This document shows positions 34,232-39,241 of a stretch of DNA of 39,241 bases, piece by piece (position 1 is the stretch's first letter; each line of letters starts with the position of its first letter). Under the pieces are notes generated by a model. It did not search any database. It was not told the DNA's origin and worked only from the letters and a program-made list of their open reading frames with translations. The position numbers and the translations under genes were made by a program. The DNA comes from a virus. The DNA lies in the IMG/VR virus record IMGVR_UViG_3300030102_005217, positions 1 through 39,241 of that record, one strand, 5' to 3'.

Positions 34232-36928
34232 TTCATCCATAAAATAATTTTCACTTAAATTCATCTTCAACCAATAATCTTTTTCTTCTGGTGATAAAGT
34301 TAAAATTTCTTCTAATGAGTCTTGGTCTGCTTTTTTTCTTGGTACGCCATTAATTAGTTCACATTGGGTTTTAGTGTAATACTCTCTTTCCTCTGGTTTT
34401 TTCTTTAATAGAGTTTCTCTAACCTCTGGTTTAAAACAAACTAACAATGGTTCTACTCTTTTATTAAACGTAGAAATATATCTAGGAACATTATATTCAC
34501 CCTTCATTCCATTCTCTAAATCATTTTCTGATATTAAGTAAGAATTTAATATAATTTCTTCAGTACCATCTTTTTTCTTTTTTCTTTGTACATCACCGTG
34601 TGACATAGCTGTTCCATTATTTACGTAATAAATTGTATCACCTAAAGAAACTGGAATATTTTCTTTTATAACCAACTCCATATGTGCTTGTCTAGCCATT
34701 AAATTACCAGCCTTAGTTCTTTGAGTACATCTTTTTTTGTAAGATTCTACAGTTTGTTTAACTCTAGATTTATTTGCTATCTTAGCTAATAATATATCTT
34801 TATCATATATTTTTTGTAAATATTCGTAATAATACTCTACAAAATCACTACCCTTACCCTCTAACAACATTCTAAGTCCCTTATCAATAAACTCTTCTAG
34901 ATAGCCCTGAATTTTTTTAGATTTAATAGAATTACCAGTTAATTTTACAACCCCACTAGGCATTAATAAAGCATAATTTTTTCTAGCTACGTTAATACAG
35001 GAAGGCCATTGTCCATCAGTATCTAACCCCATTTCACCCCTCATGAATAAATCATTATATTCAGCAACATCAGCCTCACTACCTTGATACTTTTTACCCT
35101 CTTTAACTAATTCATTATTACCTAAACCAATATAAGACCTACTCTCCACATCTAATGGACAAGAAAAGTTAACACCATCCGTGTCCATTACTAATGGGTC
35201 ATAACCTTTATCCATAAAAAACCTAACCATCTGTCTTAAATATTGTCTAGCTGTACAAGTTACTTTTTCTCCCATATTCATATCACCCCAAGGAAAAACT
35301 TGTGGTGCTGACAAAGAACCAAACATAGAGTTAATAAAGATTTTGATGGGTAATTGTTTTCTACCATAAGATTCTGATTTCTTTTTATCCTTAGTATAGT
35401 ATTCAGAAGCTAAATTTTTATACATAATTCTAGTATCTCTAAAATATTTTAACATTCCTTTCATAGCGTCTGTAATGTCACATTCAGGGAAAACATTATG
35501 TACTAATTGTATAGATGGATAGAGTGAACTAAAGTCTAATTTTAAAACGTTTGTTGAGTATCCTGTTTTAACAAGTCTAGATAATCCACCTACAAAAGGT
35601 CTTTTAGAGTCTTTCGCTGGAACAGCTAATCCTTTGTGATAAGACCAAGCTAACATTAACATTTTCCATAAAGTTGCGGTACCCATTGTAGATACTCTTT
35701 CATAAGATGTTGGTACCATACTTGCTAGTAAAAATGAGGCTTGGTTAAATTGTCCGTCTACCTCCATTGTCTCCCACAAGTCATCCATTAGATATCTTTC
35801 TACAATTTCTGCACCACCAACCCTCTTATATATCTTTGGAAATTTTTTATCTATGTCAAATAGTCCCTCACCACCTACTGGTTTGTATTTACCGTTTTCA
35901 ACATTTAAATAAAACTCCTTATTTTCTCTATACGTAGACGCAATTTTATCACCATCAACATAAACTCGATTAGGTTTTTCTGAATTAGAAAACTGTGTTA
36001 TATACTTTAACCCCCAACTTTTTATTTCAGAATTAATTGTTTGTGCACGTCTAACAGCATGTGCTATATCTAATGAGTTATAACCCCAAATTTTTATTTG
36101 TTTATAATCCTCAATTTCTGCTCCTAATTTTAAAACACCATCATTAATTTTATACCCTTCATTTGGGTTTAATGTTTTAAATTTTGTTGTGTCCATCTGA
36201 AGTATTTCTGCTCTTTTAAACAACCAGTTCCAGTCGAAGTTTGATGAGTTATATCCACCTATAATTGTCGGTTTCAATTCACTTATAGTTTCAAAAAATT
36301 CATATATAGCTTCGGATTCTTCTACCTCACTATCACCTATTTCTATTACCTTTTCAAAACCCCTATTATCTTTCATACCAACCATAAAGATTCTACCATC
36401 CTCTGGGTTTAAAGCTGTTGTTTCCAAGTCAAAAACAAATCTATGAATATCATCATACTCTTCAAATCCTTTAAATAACCTTTTTTCTTTTTGTACCAAA
36501 TATTGTTCTATAGGTGGTAAAATCATAATAGCGTCTCTGTTATCACTATCCCAAGGATTTATACCACCTTGTCTAAAAAAAGTTACTAGGTCTCTATATG
36601 TTTTTGTTGTTTTTATTAAATAAGTTAAACCACTGTTTAATCTTTCATCATCTCCAGTATGTAATTTTTCTATTAAAATACCATGTTTAGATATAGCTTC
36701 TTTTTGTGCTTGTTTACTACCGTTGTAGAAATTTTTTTTACTTAAATCACCAACCCAACAAAAAGGAATAAAAGTATCAGTTTCTATAATTTTACCTCTT
36801 TTTGGGTCTTCTTTTATTTTATAGATTTTACCACTTCGCCAACCATATTCTAATGCTACAATATATTTTTCTGGGTCATTACCAAGTAAAAATGCTTCTA
36901 TCTCTTTTGGTGTGGCTTTTTCTGTCAT
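34208..36928 (-). CDS. DNA polymerase, family B (gp43-like)
   Basis: 906 residues from the ATG at 36928 (MTEKATPKEIEAF), chosen because the longer TTG start would include the promoter; ATG 36952 is possible. Seen: 3'-5' exonuclease with FVFDLETTA (Asp167, Glu169), GGYNSSNFDWNW (Asn227, Asp232) and YLMDD (Tyr379, Asp383); polymerase motifs DFSSLYPSI (465-473), KIFINSMFGS (529-538) and MDTDG (581-585). All catalytic acids present. T4 gp43 has 898 residues. Role: leading and lagging strand synthesis with proofreading. The C-terminal NYFMDELGIF may bind the clamp. It is transcribed on its own from a host-type promoter. Confidence 0.95.
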   Translation of the reverse strand: MTEKATPKEIEAFLLGNDPEKYIVALEYGWRSGKIYKIKEDPKRGKIIETDTFIPFCWVGDLSKKNFYNGSKQAQKEAISKHGILIEKLHTGDDERLNSGLTYLIKTTKTYRDLVTFFRQGGINPWDSDNRDAIMILPPIEQYLVQKEKRLFKGFEEYDDIHRFVFDLETTALNPEDGRIFMVGMKDNRGFEKVIEIGDSEVEESEAIYEFFETISELKPTIIGGYNSSNFDWNWLFKRAEILQMDTTKFKTLNPNEGYKINDGVLKLGAEIEDYKQIKIWGYNSLDIAHAVRRAQTINSEIKSWGLKYITQFSNSEKPNRVYVDGDKIASTYRENKEFYLNVENGKYKPVGGEGLFDIDKKFPKIYKRVGGAEIVERYLMDDLWETMEVDGQFNQASFLLASMVPTSYERVSTMGTATLWKMLMLAWSYHKGLAVPAKDSKRPFVGGLSRLVKTGYSTNVLKLDFSSLYPSIQLVHNVFPECDITDAMKGMLKYFRDTRIMYKNLASEYYTKDKKKSESYGRKQLPIKIFINSMFGSLSAPQVFPWGDMNMGEKVTCTARQYLRQMVRFFMDKGYDPLVMDTDGVNFSCPLDVESRSYIGLGNNELVKEGKKYQGSEADVAEYNDLFMRGEMGLDTDGQWPSCINVARKNYALLMPSGVVKLTGNSIKSKKIQGYLEEFIDKGLRMLLEGKGSDFVEYYYEYLQKIYDKDILLAKIANKSRVKQTVESYKKRCTQRTKAGNLMARQAHMELVIKENIPVSLGDTIYYVNNGTAMSHGDVQRKKKKDGTEEIILNSYLISENDLENGMKGEYNVPRYISTFNKRVEPLLVCFKPEVRETLLKKKPEEREYYTKTQCELINGVPRKKADQDSLEEILTLSPEEKDYWLKMNLSENYFMDELGIFESV

Positions 36929-36963
36929 ATTTTCTTTGTTTAATTTTTGCATGTGATTACACA

Positions 36964-36994
36964 CAAATATAGATAAAGAAATTAAACTAATCAA
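36964..36994 (-). promoter_or_regulatory. Candidate host-type promoter of the DNA polymerase gene
   Basis: Reading the minus strand, TTG (36994-36992), a 20-base spacer, and TATATTTG (36971-36964), a full match to the Bacteroidota TAnnTTTG -7 element. It sits about 35 bases before the ATG at 36928, with an A-rich leader between. Confidence 0.65.
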
Positions 36995-37000
36995 TAAAAA

Positions 37001-37381
37001 TTAACAGGGTGACTTAACAAATGAATCGGATATGTTAATATACAAATTTTCTCTAATAGGAGCTATTAACTCTGTATTGTCATCATGAAAATATATAACA
37101 AACTGCCCTTCAAATCTACCAGTTTTTTTAACATCTTTTTTTGTCCATTGATAATATATATAGTATTCTGTTGGTGAGTTTACTGAAGTTGGTTCTTTTG
37201 CTACTATTCCAGCTGTTCTATTTAAAACTCTAGGTATTCCTGTTTCTTCATCTTTCATTGAAAAGTATATACTAGAATTGCTTAACTTGTCATGAAAGTG
37301 TTGGAAGTCGTTCCTCCCATCCTGTACAAGTTGCATTTTAAGTATTGGTTCTATTGAGTCTTTTCTTATAAAAAATTCCAT
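37001..37381 (-). CDS. BppU-like baseplate/adhesion-support protein (N-terminal domain only)
   Basis: 126 residues. Seen: FFIRKDSIEPILKMQLVQDG at the start, SSIYFSMKDEETGIP, YYIYYQWTKKDVKKTGRFEG, FVIYFHDDNTELIAPIRENL, IN. The order '(F)I-R-x-D-x-x-P-x-L' then 'Y-x-W-x-x-x-D-x-x-x-x-G-x-x-E/Q-x-x-F/V' matches the beta-sandwich N-terminal domain of BppU-type baseplate upper proteins. Role inferred: scaffold for a receptor-binding adhesin. It follows the adhesin-like gene in the same direction, separated by 29 bases that hold a late-type motif. A match by sequence search is needed before a firm name. Confidence 0.62.
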   Translation of the reverse strand: MEFFIRKDSIEPILKMQLVQDGRNDFQHFHDKLSNSSIYFSMKDEETGIPRVLNRTAGIVAKEPTSVNSPTEYYIYYQWTKKDVKKTGRFEGQFVIYFHDDNTELIAPIRENLYINISDSFVKSPC

Positions 37382-37385
37382 TTGT

Positions 37386-37399
37386 TTATTATATAAATA
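37386..37399 (-). promoter_or_regulatory. Late-type promoter motif (TATTTATATAATAA)
   Basis: Coding-strand ATATTTATATAATAAAC ends 4 bases before the ATG at 37381. It matches the recurrent element. Confidence 0.45.
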
Positions 37400-37410
37400 T
37401 AATTAATACT

Positions 37411-39241
37411 TTAACAAGGTGGGGGAGGTGGACCATTTTCTAAATTACAGTCTATACAACCGTCGTAACAGTTTTTACACTCCTCACAATCTATAAGTTT
37501 ATATCTTCTTTTATTTATTAAAAAATTATGATATATCTCATCAGGTGTTAAAGGTTTTATATAGTACATCATTTGTGAAATTCCCCCTATAAAAGACCCG
37601 GCAAAATTTTCCATAATTAATCTTTGGTCGGTTTCTCCTGACCATTGTATTAGACTACTAGTGTTGGATGTTAGAGCTGAACAACAACCACTAGTACATC
37701 CCTCCATATCTGTGATAAGACTTTCTCTTAGTCCCATAGCACCACCACCCCAAGACATGTTATATGCTACACCAACCTGAGTTTGTTTATTTGTATTTAG
37801 TTGTCTAGGTATTATTTCTTCATAATCTTTAACTTCATGTACTCTTCTACCATTAACATAGAAAGTTAATGTACCCATTCTATATTCTTTTTCATCAAAC
37901 CAACTTTGTACGTTTGCTCCATGACATGTAAAATCAAAGTAAGCTTCATCTATAAAAGAAGGATATTCGTCTTTACAGGTTGGTTTTGGTTGTGAAGGTT
38001 CCTCTGGGTGACAACCATAAGGCCCACTAGAACTCTCTACGTGTCTACCGTATCTTTGAAACCTGTCTGTCCTAACCTTAACCAAATCATTAACCCCACC
38101 ATTATTGTATATTTCACAGTCTTCTAAACATAGATTTCTTTTAAATACAACATCAACCTGTATCCAGTTTGATGAGCAGTCTCCACTTCTTGTCATAAAA
38201 GCACATATAGGTTCTGAGTAACTTTCTTCTATAGTATATCCACAATTAAAACTACTGCCTGTATAACAGTCAGAAATAATTTCAGAAGGGGTACTAGTAG
38301 GTGAATCTTCAACACTATAATCAATCATAGTTCTTCCAGTTGTTTGACATGCACCCGTATATCTAATAGTTCTATAACCAATTCTCATATCATCAGTAAT
38401 TCTAAATCCAATAGCATTACTATAAACATCATGTTGAGCTGTCGGTGATTTATTTTCACCTGTTAATTTAACTGGGTCTTCTAAACTAGCGGTAAATCCT
38501 GTTTGACCATCACATATATCAGTAACCACACCAGTTTCTACACATTCATAACAACAACTAGTTTCACCAGTTAAAGTTTCACACTCAGAAAAAGCAGAAT
38601 AAGACATATCTTCATGAAACCACTTATCTTCAGCTCTAATTCCTTTATAAAAAAAGAAACCATACTTATCTGTTCTACCTATAGTCATTCCAGACCCATT
38701 CCACGCACTATAATTAAAAGTATATTCTGGACCAACCGAACTATATGTGTAAGACGCTGGATTTGCACTACATAATGGTGTTATAACTCCAGTCTGTCTA
38801 TTATTATTTTTATACCACCCACTAGTGTTGTAACAATTACCGTAAGTACCGTATGTTCTTAGTCCTTTTTGGATTAGAGGGGAATCCGGTCCATTAATAT
38901 CTGTACAAATAGTATTTAATTTAAGGTAGGTTTCAAACGACCACCCACATTTAGGTCTTGTTGGTAATACCTCATAAGGGTAACCATATAATTTATAGAA
39001 TCCTTGATAAAAACCACCTTTTAATTCTTGATAGTAACCGGAATAATCTGTCTTGTTTAATATTGTTGTGTCAGTATAGAATGTATTAACCCACCAAGGA
39101 AAACCATAGGCTTTTACTTGATGCATTTTAAATCTTTTATCATATGATAATTTATCATATATTAATGATGTAGGTAACTCATCAAATAAATCTATATAGT
39201 AATTTCCTGTTGAGACTTCTTTAGGATTAAGTAGTCCATTA
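37411..39241 (-). CDS. Cysteine-rich virion adhesin-like protein with LamG/ConA-like fold (5' end cut by window edge)
   Basis: The frame stays open past the ATG at 39126 to the right edge (no stop in the 38 codons upstream), so the true start lies outside and this ATG is probably internal. 609 residues are visible. Two parts look like LamG/concanavalin-type folds: CGWSFETYLKLNTICTD near the start and TLTFYVNGRRVHEVKDYEEI with FAGSFIGGISQMMYYIKPLT at the end. There are many Cys (SCCYECVETGVVTDICDG, CKNCYDGCIDCN), and the C-terminus is GPPPPPC. Inferred role: receptor-binding or tail-surface protein. It shares an operon direction with the BppU-like gene downstream. Confidence 0.72.
   Translation of the reverse strand, partial: NGLLNPKEVSTGNYYIDLFDELPTSLIYDKLSYDKRFKMHQVKAYGFPWWVNTFYTDTTILNKTDYSGYYQELKGGFYQGFYKLYGYPYEVLPTRPKCGWSFETYLKLNTICTDINGPDSPLIQKGLRTYGTYGNCYNTSGWYKNNNRQTGVITPLCSANPASYTYSSVGPEYTFNYSAWNGSGMTIGRTDKYGFFFYKGIRAEDKWFHEDMSYSAFSECETLTGETSCCYECVETGVVTDICDGQTGFTASLEDPVKLTGENKSPTAQHDVYSNAIGFRITDDMRIGYRTIRYTGACQTTGRTMIDYSVEDSPTSTPSEIISDCYTGSSFNCGYTIEESYSEPICAFMTRSGDCSSNWIQVDVVFKRNLCLEDCEIYNNGGVNDLVKVRTDRFQRYGRHVESSSGPYGCHPEEPSQPKPTCKDEYPSFIDEAYFDFTCHGANVQSWFDEKEYRMGTLTFYVNGRRVHEVKDYEEIIPRQLNTNKQTQVGVAYNMSWGGGAMGLRESLITDMEGCTSGCCSALTSNTSSLIQWSGETDQRLIMENFAGSFIGGISQMMYYIKPLTPDEIYHNFLINKRRYKLIDCEECKNCYDGCIDCNLENGPPPPPC

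Noticed and set aside
36929-36994. Longer start of DNA polymerase (TTG at 36994)
   Set aside because: The extension MISLISLSIFV would be encoded by the promoter itself and is not expected in the family.
39139-39162. TTATCATAT repeats near the right edge as a possible operator
   Set aside because: They lie in the open coding frame and simply encode repeated Tyr-Asp-Lys codons.
1-39241. tRNA genes, rRNA, CRISPR arrays, integrase, insertion sequences
   Set aside because: Looked for by eye in all intergenic gaps; gaps are short and AT-rich and none of these was seen. A tRNA scan would be decisive.

Overview
The window is part of the genome of a large, tailed, contractile (T4-like) phage whose host is most likely a member of the Bacteroidota, probably flavobacterium-like. 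The evidence for a phage is a nearly complete virion tail and neck set (tail sheath, tail tube, tape measure, tail assembly chaperone, gp53-like wedge protein, a giant hub protein, neck and tail-completion proteins) next to a T4-type replication set (DnaB/gp41-type helicase, FEN-type exonuclease, UvsX recombinase, gp32-like ssDNA-binding protein, family B DNA polymerase, an SNF2-type helicase). The evidence for the host is the AT-rich composition, two near-perfect TTTG-N19-TAnnTTTG promoters (the Bacteroidota housekeeping consensus), A-rich leaders instead of clear Shine-Dalgarno sites, and a lipoprotein and a secreted protein with signal peptides of the Bacteroidota kind. No rRNA, tRNA, integrase, transposase or CRISPR array was seen.

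Layout from left to right. 1-6250 (minus strand): replication and recombination operon, read right to left, with two small unknown genes, gp32-like SSB, UvsX, an SlyD-like FKBP prolyl isomerase, 5'-3' exonuclease, an unknown 147-residue protein, and the replicative helicase (cut by the left edge). 6308-20492 (minus): tail module, read right to left: tail tube, assembly chaperone with a probable +1 frameshift extension, tape measure protein, two baseplate-type proteins, gp53-like wedge protein, and a 2099-residue hub protein ending in an M23 peptidase domain. 20559-21422 (minus): HAD-like enzyme. 21479-22587 (plus): a two-gene cassette (lipoprotein and secreted protein), each gene with its own host-type promoter, closed by a terminator. 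22637-27807 (minus): two acidic proteins and a very large tail sheath. 27965-28132 (plus): small ribbon-helix-helix-like protein with a palindromic candidate operator. 28134-29722 (minus): tail completion and neck proteins. 29788-34231 (plus): SNF2 helicase, a small lysine-rich protein, gp13-like neck protein, and a fibre protein with an S74 chaperone domain. 34208-36928 (minus): DNA polymerase. 37001-39241 (minus): a BppU-like small protein and a cysteine-rich LamG-like adhesin (cut by the right edge).

Two promoter classes can be proposed. Host-type TAnnTTTG elements precede the plus-strand cassette, DNA polymerase and, more weakly, the gp32-like gene. A different element, TATTTATA followed by an AT-rich run, recurs on the coding strand 10-60 bases before many genes, mainly virion genes, on both strands, and is the best candidate for the phage late promoter.

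The observations most worth following are the secreted-protein cassette inside the tail module, the probable +1 frameshift in the chaperone gene, the late-type motif, and a short helical sequence (roughly I-x-E-E/D-x-L-x-R followed by hydrophobic residues) shared by otherwise unrelated proteins, which may be a targeting or maturation peptide.
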